A stretch of DNA of 64,000 nt from NCBI GenBank assembly GCA_033030425.1, contig JAUFSD010000019.1, positions 558,001 to 622,000 on the forward strand, written 5' to 3'. This DNA comes from Verpa conica. Its lineage: Eukaryota; Ascomycota; Pezizomycetes; Pezizales; Morchellaceae. Position numbers and translations under genes: made by a program. Below the pieces are notes generated by a model. The model did not search any database, was not told the origin of the DNA, and saw only the letters and a program-made list of their open reading frames with translations. Numbering within the stretch: position 1 is the first letter of the stretch; each line of letters opens with the position of its first letter. This document shows positions 13,178 to 24,314 of this stretch, one piece after another.

Positions 13178-13644
13178 CTACTGCTCTCCAGGCCTTTTCG
13201 AGTTACAAGAAACGATCTTGACTTTTTCCGCCGTAACGCTCGGGTTCTGTCCCGGCTGGAACTTGAACGTGACATCTTTAATCAAAAAGGTCCACACTTC
13301 ATCGCAGAAACGGTACGTGTCCAGATGGCCCTAAATCCACGCCATTTAGTCTTCCTTCTCCCTCATTTCCTACATGTTATAAACAAACCTTGAATGTCAG
13401 GTTCGCCTTGACTTTTTCAGCCAAAACCTCAGTTATACTACGGTCAAAGTTGGACAGAATCTTCATGGCAAGCTGCGGCGCGATGCGACCCTCACTGATG
13501 AGGTCGTCCAGAGCATCTGTCAGTGCCATTCCGATGCTACTCGGGAGGTGTCAGTAAAGTCCTCACTAGGAAAACCCGAGCCAGGGACTAAGGGACCATC
13601 AACCTAGAACGTCGGTAGAGCTCATAGTATGTTTGGTTGTTCAT
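13178..13644 (-). CDS. TOA2: Transcription initiation factor IIA small (gamma) subunit
   Basis: Three short exons: 13644-13604, 13539-13389 and 13330-13178, giving 114 residues, the normal TFIIA-gamma length. TFIIA stabilises TBP on TATA DNA during RNA polymerase II initiation. The protein reads [19 protein letters not shown], then [16 protein letters not shown], then [15 protein letters not shown], and ends NSKRPGEQ; these are the N-terminal helical bundle and C-terminal beta-barrel strands of the family. Introns are 64 and 58 bp. Exon 1 carries only 13 codons and 2 bases, so it is found only by following the conserved YELYRRS start. The gene is convergent with PPM2 and divergent from the OTU gene. 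Confidence 0.95.
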
Positions 13645-14402
13645 GGCGGCTCAATTTTTTTGATGGCGGTATTGTATTTATGCACAAACGAGGGGGCTTA
13701 GGAAGGAAGGAAGTTGGCTCGCTGGCGACTATGCCAAGCCAAAATGCCAAGCTCTTCGAGCTAAGGTGGGCAGCGAGTCATATCAATATCTCAGTTTCAT
13801 ATCCCCCAACTAAAGGGAAAATCATGATGAAATGAGGTTTGGGGATTGAGATAACCTCAGGTATGTGTACCCAACCCTTTACATAGATTCAATTCACTAC
13901 AGCACTAAACTATCCAAAAGGCTTAATTAGGATAAGCATTATGACCTATCATTCTCAGAGTTGATATCATAAATCCACTTGCCTAAGTTCCATCCCCAGA
14001 ACAATTCATACCTATAATCTATGGTGGTGTTCTTCTAATAGACGACCGGAGCAAGAAGGTGTGCTTCCGAGTGATCTACTATGAGCAAGTTGGTATCTGG
14101 CTTGGCTGACTCGACCCTGCGTGAGTGAGTTACTCCCTGGTGTAAAAACCCAACCTATCTATCTAGATCGAAATCGTAGTTTCCAGATATCGAGTTTATC
14201 AACTCCAACATACTTATTTCCCTTCTTTCCCCCCCTCTGGGACGGAAGGCAGGACCGTGGTTGAGATCCCTGTCCTGGGACCGTTGCACAGTATCTACGT
14301 TGCCGAGTAGCTGTAGTACACGACACCAAAAAAATCAACCTCAGCAGCAACAGCTTCAGCACTACCTTTCGTCCTCTTTGGCGTGGCATTTAACTTTGTG
14401 TT
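13645..14402. promoter_or_regulatory. Divergent TOA2/OTU intergenic region
   Basis: About 760 bp between divergent starts. It must contain both promoters, but I recognise no specific element. A short plus-strand open frame at 14261-14467 overlaps the OTU start in another frame and is probably not coding. An extra 5' exon for the OTU gene in this interval cannot be excluded. Confidence 0.45.
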
Positions 14403-15836
14403 ATGAAGAGTGCAAGTTACTCGGAAGAATTCCCCTTGCTCGAGGGGGTTGGTCTATACGCTTCTGATATCTCTGGTGATGGGAATTGCCTATTTCATGC
14501 TCTTAGTGACCAGGTAGGCACCCATCGCTGTTCCTTATTTATTACTACCATAACACTTCGAAAAATTGCATATTAATTAATCCTTCATACAGTTATACGG
14601 CCATGAGAATAATCATGCAGAGATCCGTGAAAGAGTAGTTGAACGTAAGTCATCATATACCTATCAAAAAAAAGGCTCAAATCTCTGGCCTGAAATCACT
14701 CAACCGCCTTACACATTTCCAGATATGAGAGTTCATGCAGAATACTTCAAACTTTTCCTTGACGCCGGTACAGCTCGACGGGGACCCAAACGTAAGGCCG
14801 CCACCGGTACAAACAAACCTATCATTGGGCCCACTGAGGATGCCATCGACAAGGCCTTCGCCCAGCACCTCAAACGTATGTCCCAATCCGGCGTATACGG
14901 GGACAATATGGAGATTAGTGCCTTCGCCCGAGACTATAATTGTGATGTAAAGATCTACCAACGGGAATTCGCGTACGTCGTATCTGGCGGTGATGGGACA
15001 CCTGGATCTAAGAAAATAATGCACATAGCCTATCATGTAAGATAGTTTTTCTTTCCCCCCCTTCTTCTCTCCGTCCAAATATACCTCCCAGAATCTTACA
15101 GAAAAACCTGGAGGAAATAAAAATTCATATGTTATTGTTTTTGTGATATTATTAGACATGGGAACACTACTCGTCGATTCGAAACCGCGATGGCCCTCAC
15201 ACAGGCCTCCCAAATGTCAAACCGGCACCCCTAACCGAAGAGGGTGTAAAAGAACAAGAACGGAAGCTTGCGGATACATCTTATGTGCTTCCATGGATGG
15301 AAGGGGTGGTAGCATCGAGCTTACCGTATATTATTGACTCAGCAAAGATACGCCAAATGCTAGAAAAGTGCAAGGGAGATGTTGATGAAGCAGTCTCTCG
15401 GCTATTGGACGAAGATGACGGGCCCCAAGAAGCTGTGGTGGGGGAGAAGATTTCAGTATCCTCTTCTCCGAAAGTTATAGTGAAGGATACGGAGCCAGAC
15501 TTAGAAGGAAAGGAGGAAATAGCAAAAGATGAAGGGCCAAAGAATGAATTAGGGGGAGGGAAACAAAGAGCTTCAACTCGTATAAAAGCTAAAGGGGATG
15601 AAAAATTGAAGAATACCGGGTCAGGTAGCAGACTAGATAGCCCTGGCCCTACAAATGAGGAACTACAAAAGCAATTGGTCCAAAAGCCAAAACGCGAAAC
15701 CGATCGCAAGAAAAAATCCAAGCGAAAAGAAGCTGCAAAGGCAAGGAAACGGGAAAAGAATATTACTAAGAAGGATGAAGAAGAAGATGGTGGCACGGCT
15801 ACTATTACAAGTGGTATTAAGGAACTATACGTTTGA
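14403..15836 (+). CDS. OTU-domain deubiquitinase with C-terminal UBA-like domain (OTUD3-like)
   Basis: Four exons: 14403-14513, 14593-14644, 14723-15036 and 15156-15836, giving 385 residues. The OTU cysteine-protease core is complete: SGDGNCLFHALSDQLYG supplies the catalytic Asp and Cys, and TWEHYSSIR after the last intron supplies the catalytic His. The domain should cleave ubiquitin linkages. After it, residues beginning LPYIIDSAKIRQMLEKC form a UBA/CUE-like three-helix segment. The C-terminal third is highly charged (KR and DE runs) and ends TSGIKELYV. The domain order resembles OTUD3. The start is the first ATG after an in-frame stop, but an additional upstream exon is possible. The gene is convergent with the thioredoxin gene, with 257 bp between stops. 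Confidence 0.88.
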
Positions 15837-15963
15837 ATTGAGACTAAAGTACAATTTTGTAGTTGATGGGCGAATTCACGAAACTCACTCCACAGCATTA
15901 CATTGATGTATGGCCATTGCTTAAAGCGGCAAAAAAAATAATATTAACAAGGTATAGAAGACC

Positions 15964-16018
15964 TTGCTACTACTGCTACTACTACTACTGCTGCTTCTGC
16001 TACTACTACTACTATACT
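15964..16018. repeat. CTA/CTG trinucleotide microsatellite
   Basis: A run of CTACTACTG-type triplets with a few interruptions lies between the stop codons of the OTU and thioredoxin genes. Confidence 0.8.
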
Positions 16019-16093
16019 CGTTGAAACCAGTGACCCATTGTCCCGGTGCCTTTTCTTAACTGCTTTATATTTATTCGTCAAGACTCAGAACCA

Positions 16094-16617
16094 TTAACAA
16101 TGTTTCTTAATAGCTGTCTATATCGCCACGAAATAAGTTAGGCCACACCTATAAAACAAATGTGACTGGGATATAAATACCTCAATAGCGGGAGGGTTGG
16201 CACCAACAACCTCGTCGACCTTCTCACCATTCTTATAAAAAAGGAAGGTAGGCATAGCACGAATTTCGAGTTCAGCGGCAAGTTCTGACAATTCGTCCAC
16301 ATCGACTTTGCAGAAATCCGCACCCGAGTATGTCTCGGAGTGTTTTTCTACAATTGGAGAGACCATCTTACAAGGACCTGAGCCGCAAAATGATATAAGT
16401 ATATAGAATAACAAAACATAGTGCAGGTGAATTAGAGAATGCTAATGGGAATGTACTCACCACACCAAACAGCATGGAAGTCAATAACAACAAGTTTATC
16501 CTTAGAAATAGCCTCCTTGAATTCACCGGAGCTGAAGCCGTAAAAGTCAGCGGACCGGAACAGCTGTAGAGTTATGTAGTAGGTGATAACTTACTTTTTT
16601 AGAACAGTAACACCCAT
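16094..16617 (-). CDS. Thioredoxin (with possible mitochondrial N-terminal extension)
   Basis: Four exons for the short form: 16617-16595, 16531-16461, 16377-16181 and 16117-16094, giving 104 residues, the classic thioredoxin length. It reduces protein disulphides through the active site WCGPC, split by intron 2, and carries the cis-Pro region AMPTF. It ends TAIKKHC. The ATG at 16617 gives the canonical MGVTVLK start. Upstream of that ATG the same frame stays open for well over 50 codons without any ATG and encodes an Arg/Ser/Phe-rich, acid-free stretch (16779-16618) that looks like a mitochondrial presequence. A GTG at 16779 sits in a good context (A at -3, G at +4). A dual-localised product is therefore likely but inferred. 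Confidence 0.92.
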
Positions 16618-17946
16618 ATTAGCTGAAGATTGGGAGAAGAACCGGAAGGTTTGAAGTGGGGCTACTGTGATAGATAGGCGGGAGAAAGGAGTTGAAGCTC
16701 GTGAAGCGGATATTAAAGGCTTCGTAATGGAGGCAGATGGGAAAAATCGAGGTGACCTTTGGGGGATTAACGATGCCACTTGAATGAGATGATGAGCAGG
16801 ACTGCAGAGGAGGGGACGATGGCTGTGGTTATATTTAAAGCGGAGGCTGTCAGTGAGTATGTGTGCACCAGCATGTGGCTGCTTAGCCCATAGATTATAG
16901 AGGCAACAACAAATGCGGTGGTGGGAGGGTTTTTTTGCTTCGGGAACCTTCTTGGCTGGGCTTGAGTATTTGCAGAGGGCTTACCACAACATGGAGAGTA
17001 AGACAGCCGCGCGGAGAATTAGAAATCGCCGAATGAGTATAATAGGCAGATAAACTCTGAATTGTCACTCTGAAGGCGATCTATCGGCAAGGAAATAATT
17101 GGAATTCACAGCAGCAAAGAGCGGAGTCCACTGCCTGGGCCCCGCCAATGTGTCAGCAATGACGCCATCACGCCTTTGTCAGCAGCTCCAGCGACTAAGC
17201 GGCGGGATCGCTAATATGCTCGACTCCGATTAAACTAGAGCGGAGGTTTCCGGTCCCGTTTCGGCATTGTGCTTCTCAGCTCTTCCTAGCCCTTAGCTGT
17301 TTGCTGGTGTGCTGCGGGGCGATCAAATTCCAACAGCTGGCCCACGTTGTCCTCCCTTCTAAAAGGTTGTTTTTCCCCATTAAAAAAACACAAATCAGCG
17401 CCAAAGGTCGATGCTAGACTATAGTGGTATGTAGTTGTTCACTATAATGGTAAGTAGGGGGTACATGTATCTCATAGGCTACATAGGAAGTAGGTAACCA
17501 AGGCCTAACACGGCCACGAACTTAGACCAAGTACATAATTTGACGTTTCAGTCCACCTTCTCTAGCACAAAGTCAACGCTACATAAAGTTACCCGTGCAC
17601 TGTTGCCTAACTGAGGCGTTCGGATCACATGAGTCTAAAACCTAACCGGCTTAGGTAACACAATGTGCACTTCGAGTCACTTATTTCCTAAGGCTCTTAC
17701 CGCCGACTATCTTGGGGGGTATTGGAGCTGTTTGGATTATGAGCGAGTGATATTTTGTGAAAGTGCTGAACAAAAAGTCATGTAACACTCGAAAGATTAT
17801 AGTACCTTATGCAATTACATTTAAATCTTGGTGGTTCAGTCTTTTTGTGTACTACATGCAGCTTTCCGTTCTTAGTATCATGCATGAAGCAACCTAACAA
17901 TTTTCACAAACCGGCATTACATTCCCCTAGCGAGCCATTACGTATA

Positions 17947-18130
17947 CAGTCACACCTCGCTATAAGAAACCTCGTTATAAGAAAAACCTTGCTGTAAGAA
18001 ACTTTTTCCAGGTCAATTCTGATTTTTCTGCACCAAATTTACCCTTGCTATAAGGGATATCTTCAGAAAACTTGCTATAAGAAACGAAATCGGCTGAGTT
18101 CTTGGCGTTTCTTATAGCGAGGTGCAACTG
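17947..18130. mobile_element. Tc1/mariner (pogo-like) MITE, TA target site
   Basis: A 184-bp element is bounded by inverted repeats: CAGTCACACCTCGCTATAAG at the left and the complement of CAGTTGCACCTCGCTATAAG at the right. It is flanked by TA on both sides (17945-17946 and 18131-18132). TIRs starting CAGT and a TA duplication are typical of pogo/Fot1-type elements. The CTATAAGAAA word recurs inside the element. There is no coding capacity. Confidence 0.85.
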
Positions 18131-18374
18131 TATATAGTTTCTAGTAGAGTTTTTGTGGGAACATGGGTTATGAGCAGGGTTTTGCAGCTAATATTGACGC
18201 TGGAATCTCCGCCGAGAACCAAGAAGACCAATTAAGGTCATTGGTCTTGCACGCCACATTTCCACCAGGTACTATACATACTAGCTATCTAGAGTATCTT
18301 TCTAGTAAATCTATGTCTCTGGCGCCGCCACCTTAGAAGTGATTCACTCTTGTGTCTACGTACCAAAAAATGAG

Positions 18375-18618
18375 GTCTGTCACTTTAGGTACGAGTCGTA
18401 ACGGAGTCCTCACAAACAAAAGTGAAGTACACCTACATTAGACTGAGCTTGTAATAACTATAATTGTAGGAAACAGACAAGAGCTATAGGGAGCTTGGGA
18501 CGTGAGGCTGAGGTATAATAGAAAATAGGATAGTTAATATTGGTTATTGAGGATATTGGTGAGTACTTCACTTTTTGGTGCGGAGGCTCCGTTGTGACTC
18601 GTACTCAAAGTGACAGAC
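18375..18618. repeat. Foldback element with about 55-bp inverted arms
   Basis: The left arm starts GTCTGTCACTTTAGGTACGA and the right arm is its imperfect complement, ending GTGACAGAC. The arms match over roughly 55 bases with scattered mismatches and enclose about 130 bp. A target site duplication is not clear, so I call it a palindromic repeat, probably a MITE remnant. Confidence 0.7.
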
Positions 18619-18636
18619 TTTATTTCTCAGCGGGTA

Positions 18637-18779
18637 CTCGCAATAGGAATAAAGAACCTGAACATAGAAGTCTTATTTTCACCAATTAATATATGTACTT
18701 TACTCGCTAGAGACACAGCCTCCAACCAAAACCCTGGCTTCAACAGTTGCGTATTCAGGTTCTTTAAGCCTGTTGCGAG
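18637..18779. mobile_element. Small MITE-like element, probable TA target site
   Basis: A 143-bp segment has arms beginning CTCGCAATAGGAATAAAGAA (left) and, as complement, CTCGCAACAGGCTTAAAGAA (right), with TA on both flanks (18635-18636 and 18780-18781). It lies only 18 bp from the preceding foldback. There is no coding capacity. Confidence 0.65.
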
Positions 18780-19373
18780 TAGAACTTCAGCTAGAAAAGG
18801 CCAATATCAGAAGAGGAAACCCCGCACTTAGCTCCGTCTAGACCAATCTAGCCATCTCTAGAGCTGCACCTAGTGATCCCATATCCCCGAGACTAGCGTG
18901 AGGCATGAATTACATCGTAAGACCTTGAGGCAAGCTTTTTCTCTGTATAATCCAACTACTAGCTGAGTATCCTGTGCTGATCATATACAAGGGTAACCCT
19001 CGCCCCCCAGATTGCGGTGCTTTTTTATTTATTTAATTCATTCATTACATGAACCTTTCGGTTATGATAACCAGATTGCGGTGCAGTATTATGCCCAGTA
19101 AACTTTGTCATGACTAAAGCTTACGAAAGGAAGTCTCTACTTTTACAAACTGAGAGATACTTTAAAATATCTGTTAAATCCCTCAATAGGTAAAATACAT
19201 AGCTACTACTCATGTACGTGTTTTTCTTGAATTATGATAACGACAAACCTACTCTATATTTTCTTTTTCTTATAACACAAGGAGATCTAAAATCTACCAC
19301 AGAGCTATAACCATCTATCTAGTAAACCCTACCCAAAAGGGGTTTATATGTATAATTTTTTTGTTCAATCCTC

Positions 19374-20825
19374 TCAATACCAAATACTCCTCGTCCTATG
19401 ATGTGGAATCAATTTCTCTCCTTTCTCCTCCATCTCCTTCGCCGTATCATAAAGATAAAAGTCAATAAGTATAGCATTAATATGCCCCCCCGTCTCTGGA
19501 TATAGTTTCTGTATCTGCCGTCTAATCATCTCTACACACCAAATGCTCGACCCACGCAGCTGAATCTCCCATGGATGACCTGACGGCAGAGGCTTTTTGG
19601 CTAGAATGTGGGCCTCAAGGGGAGGTGAGTAGAGGAGACAGCCGAGGGCGTGGAGGATTACTGGGACCCGATAGTCGGCGAACATGGTGATTGTAGAGAT
19701 ATCATTGAAGCTTCCGTAGGATGTGGCACTGAAGCAGGCCCAGATGTCTATAGTTTGTTGGCTATTGATCTACAAACTAGGATACGGCGGGCGGGGGGGG
19801 GAGGTGAGTCATACCTGCTACTAGGATCTGGGCTCGTTTGTAGATGTTTACTCGACGCCCTTCAAATTGGTGCTCATCGCGGAGACAAGGGAATTCATCG
19901 CTGACAAGAACTACCAGAGCTGCAGCAGATCCATTGGCTTCTTTGAGACAGTTGGTAAAACTTCCGTCATATCTCTATCAGGTCAGCATGACTCGCGTGG
20001 TAAAAGATTGGAAGAGGTAGGGCTACTTCGCAGAGCACCTCACCGGCCTCTCGAAGGCAGTGTATCCGTTCCTTTAGCAGAGGGATTTGTTCCTCTGAGT
20101 CAGAGCGGAAGACGTGCGTGAGGAGCTCGTCGGTGCAGATGGTAGCGTCAACCCAGAAATAGGGGCAAGTTATAGGGATTCCTGAATAACGGATTTTTGT
20201 ATATCAGCCAGCGTATAGGTTATGGTACAATACTGACAAATGGAGGTTATGAACAGGTGTCCACATCTTGCAACGAGTGCTTGTTTATAATTACAATTTA
20301 TGTACAGGCTGAGGTGAAAAGAGAGTGATTCGGTCTCCGACCGTAGGCGTGCGTTGTAGAGTGTATCGGGGCTCCACCGTCCCCACGATAAAAAGCAGTT
20401 GAAAACGAACCTTCGTCGAGAGCTCTCCTCAATAAGGCAACAAGACTCCAGTACCCAGTGTACCTCTTTCCCCCGTAGTTGACCGAGAACCTCCTTTCTC
20501 CATCTACATCGCTCCAGAAGCTGTAATTTAGCACATCCATGGTGAAGATAAAGTTCAGCGTCTCCTCATTCTTCTCCTTGGGATGCAGCTCATGCTCGGA
20601 CCAAGTAGAGGTATTGTATGACTGTTTTTGCATTGCGTTGTATATTATCTCTGCAGCTTTCATGACAGAGTCCCTGTCCAGGGCAACATCGATTGAATTA
20701 TCGAAAATGTATTGGGCACTTTCAAGGACCTTTGTTGCGGGTGGAGGCTTTACGTTTGAAGGTTCGAGGCCCATGGCCTTACGCATGAAGTCGAGGAGAT
20801 CTTGGTCAACATCGTCGTCTGCCAT
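19374..20825 (-). CDS. QNG1: Queuosine 5'-phosphate N-glycosylase/hydrolase (queuosine salvage, DUF2419)
   Basis: Four exons: 20825-20411, 20181-20027, 19974-19815 and 19747-19374, giving 367 residues. The enzyme frees the base queuine from queuosine 5'-monophosphate so that eukaryotes, which cannot make queuine, can reuse it for tRNA wobble position 34. Family signatures are NYSFWSDVDGERRFSVNYGG, KRYTGYWSL, PITCPYFW, FTNCLKEANGSAAALV, the DIWACFS segment and TMFADYRVP; together these span the family. Intron 1 (20410-20182) is unusually long for this window at 229 bp; reading through it gives a false end after ALDEG. The gene is divergent from UBA2. Confidence 0.95.
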
Positions 20826-21532
20826 AGTGAGAATCAAGAGTGAGATAAGAAAAACAAAAACAAAAAAAGATTTAGGGGAGAAGAAGAGAGCAAGATGTAT
20901 TTTCTTTGGGGTTATTTATTTCCAATGGGCGATCACTCGCTGTGTGGGGGGACCCTTAGGGGGCAGATGTCACAAAGCAGAAGAGATCACCACAAAAGTT
21001 GTGGAATTTGCCCTGCACGCCAAGCTCAAGGCTAATGCAACGACGATTGTAGTGGGGAAAAGGAAAGAAAGAGAAACCCTTGGGAGTGGAGGGACTATGA
21101 GCCTCACGAGCTGTAAATAGTGGAATAGAGGAACATGTAATTATCTTGCCACTTGCTCTGCTTCTTTCTCTTCTCCAGGCACTGTACCTGTACTTGTCTG
21201 CCCCGCTCTCTTGTCCCCGCCAAACGACTCCCCCTTCCTTTCGCGGACTTCTCCGGTCTTCCTCACGCTCGTCACGTTTTCCCAGAACATCCTAGTTACA
21301 TCTACAGAGCCGCCTCGATCCCAGTCGCGCCGCGCTCCCGGCTCACTCACTCTCGCTCACTCTACAAAACTCAATCAGACTCAGGCCTTTAACACTACTT
21401 CTCCTTTTCCTAAGGAGTCTGCTGTCCTGTCTATCCAGATCCATCTACGCTCTCATCACTGCACCACTAGTTACCAGGGGAAGAAGGAAAAAAACGTTTT
21501 CGCCCTCCCCCTCTCCGTTTATTCAAGCAGCT
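20826..21532. promoter_or_regulatory. Divergent QNG1/UBA2 promoter region
   Basis: About 700 bp between divergent starts. The UBA2 side is pyrimidine-rich (runs of CT around 21160-21430), typical of fungal core promoters and 5' UTRs. The open frames in this stretch on both strands show no recognisable protein and are probably chance. Confidence 0.5.
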
Positions 21533-23896
21533 ATGGGACGCGATACGAACCCTCGAAAGTCACTCGGTTCGCTGCACAGCAGGATCAAAGAGGTACGCAC
21601 TAGAAGCGAGCAAACACCCGGCTAGCACCGAATTGTTTCCTGTCCTCTTCCAAGTGAACCACCCGTAAATAAAATACCACAACTGACACAGAGTACGGAT
21701 GGCAACAGGCACGGGTCCTCATGGTCGGTGCCGGCGGTATCGGGTGCGAACTCTTAAAGAACTTGGTCCTCACGGGCTTTGGGGAGATCCACATTGTCGA
21801 TCTGGATACAATAGATCTAAGTAATCTCAACAGGCAGTTCTTGTTCGGGATGCAGCACATTAAGAAATCGAAAGCTATCGTACGTGCAGTTCCAAGGGGG
21901 GCCAGGCCTAAGCTGAAGCTGATGAATACGACAGGTTGCGAAGGAGACGGCTGGGAAGTTTAATCCCAACGTTAAACTAGAGGCTCACCATGCGAACATC
22001 AAGGACCCAAACTTCAACGTCAAGTGGTTCAAAACTTTCGATGTGGTCTTCAATGCGCTGGATAATCTGGATGCTAGGAGGCATGTAAACAAAATGTGCC
22101 TGGCAGCTGACATCCCACTTATCGAAAGTGGAACTACGGGCTTCAATGGACAAGTTCAGGTCATTAAGCAAAGGACAACCGAGTGCTATGACTGCACCCA
22201 CAAACCAATCCCAAAGAGTTTCCCTGTTTGCACGATCCGAAGCACGCCTAGTCAACCTATTCACTGTATTGTTTGGGCTAAAAGCTATCTTTTTGTGTAT
22301 GTGCGGTTTTTCAAGAAAACTCATCACTGCTACAAGACTGATGTTTGTATAGAGAAATTTTTGGCACCTCTGAAGAAAGCTCACCAGATATGGATCCGAG
22401 CGAGAATGATGAGAATGGTATTTATACCCGCCTCGAATCTCCGGAGAAATCCATAAATTTTTGCTAACTCGCTCTGGTACAATCCTGCAGCCAACGAAAT
22501 CGCCAATCTCAAACGCGAAGCCGAAGAACTAAAGAATATTCGAGAAAAGATGGACTCCCCCGACTTTGCGGCTACTATTTTTGGCAAGGTTTTCGCAGCT
22601 GATATTGATCGTCTCCGGTCAATGGAGGACATGTGGAAATCCCGCAAGCCCCCAGAAGCCCTCAACTACACTCAGGTGGCTGAAGAGGCTGAGAAAATTG
22701 ATAAGAACGTTGCTAGAAAAGATCAAAAAGTCTGGACGCTGGCAGAAAACTACGTAGTCTTTGCAGATAGGTGGGTTTTAGCTTGTTGACTGTAATTTCT
22801 AGCGAAGGAGAGGTTGTTTACTAGAAGTGTGATGGTATCTAACGCTGCCAGAACAGCCTTCAGAGATTGGCTAAGAGGATGCTGGGGCTGAAGGCATGTG
22901 CGAAGGAAGGCGAGGCACCGCCAATCCTAGCGTTCGATAAGGACGATGAAGATACTCTAGACTTTGTCGCTGCAAGCGCGAATTTGAGGAGTTTGATCTT
23001 CGGGATTGATTTGAAATCAAAGTTTGATATCAAACGTGCGTATCAACCTAAGGAGATGAGTTTTCAACAAGTATTCTTAGAAAAATAAGTGCTGATAATT
23101 AGTAGAAATGGCGGGAAACATTATCCCGGCTATTGCGACCACAAATGCTATAACTGCTGGTTTGTGTGTACTACAGGCTTTCAAAGTCCTTCGTGAGGAC
23201 TACAAGACAGCAAGAATGGTATTCCTCTCCCGCTCCGCCGACCGCGCATTTAGTAGCGAAAAACTCTCTCCCCCCAATCCCAGCTGTGAAGTCTGTAGTG
23301 TCGCCAGAACTTCTATTGAAGCAGATGTCTCCCGTGCCACAATTGGTGATCTTGTCGATAAAGTTCTCCGAGAAGGCCTTGGCTACGGCGAAGAGTTGTC
23401 GGTATTAACCAAGGAACTCCTGTACGACGCGGATTATGACGATAACCAAGATACACCTTTATCAGAGATTGGATTTGGAGAGGAAACATTCGTCACTATC
23501 GTCGACGATGATGAGGACGAACCAAGGATTAACCTAGTTATCGTTGTAACCAACACTGCTCTTCCGCCGGATAAAGAGCCTATCACTATTCCAGCGAAAT
23601 TCGAGATCCCAAAGAAACAAAAAGCTATTACACCGGCAAAGAACGGGAATGGAACAAATGGTCTTACAAACGGGGTTAAACGGAGCCATGAAGATCTTAT
23701 TGCTGTTGCTGGCGGCGAAATGCTAAATGGGAATGGGAATGGGAGTTGGAATGGGCCCGAATATAAGAAAAGAAAGGTAGATGTCATCGTGGAGAACAGG
23801 GACGTCAGTTCTACGAAACGTGCTAAGGTCCTAGAGGAGAAAAAGGATGATGATATTATCGTTTTGGATGATGATGGGTTCATCACTATTGATTAG
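21533..23896 (+). CDS. UBA2: SUMO-activating enzyme E1 subunit 2
   Basis: Seven exons: 21533-21592, 21709-21879, 21935-22296, 22353-22417, 22491-22770, 22857-23035 and 23106-23896, giving 635 residues. Uba2 pairs with Aos1 to adenylate SUMO and take it up as a thioester. The nucleotide-binding [14 protein letters not shown] is near the N-terminus. The catalytic Cys is in [15 protein letters not shown]. The structural zinc site is formed by ECYDC and, far downstream, CEVC. The ubiquitin-fold domain follows ([11 protein letters not shown] to [11 protein letters not shown]). A basic KKRK stretch suggests nuclear import, and the C-terminus has an IIVLDDD stretch that looks like a SUMO-interacting motif. 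It is convergent with the reductase gene. Confidence 0.96.
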
Positions 23897-24314
23897 AATC
23901 ACTGGTGGGATGGTTATCTCTCTCCTAGCTATATACTTTCTTTTGTTTGGTTTTCTGGTCATCGGGATCTTTTATATTGATATAATTCAATAACCTCAAG
24001 TAAGTTTTCTTGCAGTAATGAGAAAGTACTGCTAAAGGAGATGGAGGTGCGCAGTTTCTCATTTTATTTATTGGAGTAGTTTCGGGACCCTCGGTTTTAT
24101 TTACTTTGTTGAGTTCTTTCTATCTATCAGTATAATCTGGAAAGTTGCTTGTTAGTAGCGGTAGTGCTAGCACCAGGAGGGTGACAGAAGAGGCTATATT
24201 CATACGTATGTCTTTGGAGTGAGGAAGCTGATGAAAGTAGGAATTAAATGTACAATAGCCAGCTAGCAATTGTTAAAATATTTTTACTCTTTAGGGCCTT
24301 TCTTTCTACACTTC
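23897..24314. other. Intergenic region between convergent UBA2 and OAR1
   Basis: About 420 bp of AT-rich sequence that must contain both 3' UTRs. No other feature is seen. Confidence 0.5.

Larger units (their letters stand above)
16618..19373. other. Intergenic region with three palindromic elements
   Basis: About 2.7 kb upstream of the thioredoxin gene and downstream of the queuosine salvage gene. The first part carries the thioredoxin promoter and presequence-like frame. The middle holds a 184-bp mariner-type MITE, a 244-bp foldback and a 143-bp MITE-like element, described separately. A 13-base direct repeat CAGATTGCGGTGC occurs near 19008 and 19071. No gene was recognised. Confidence 0.55.

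Noticed and set aside
16532..16594. Shorter thioredoxin intron ending at CTACAG near 16564
   Set aside because: It would put the next exon out of frame. The acceptor after CTTCAG at 16532 restores the conserved [12 protein letters not shown] start.
19008..19084. CRISPR-like direct repeat CAGATTGCGGTGC
   Set aside because: Only two copies, in a fungal intergenic region; no array and no cas genes.
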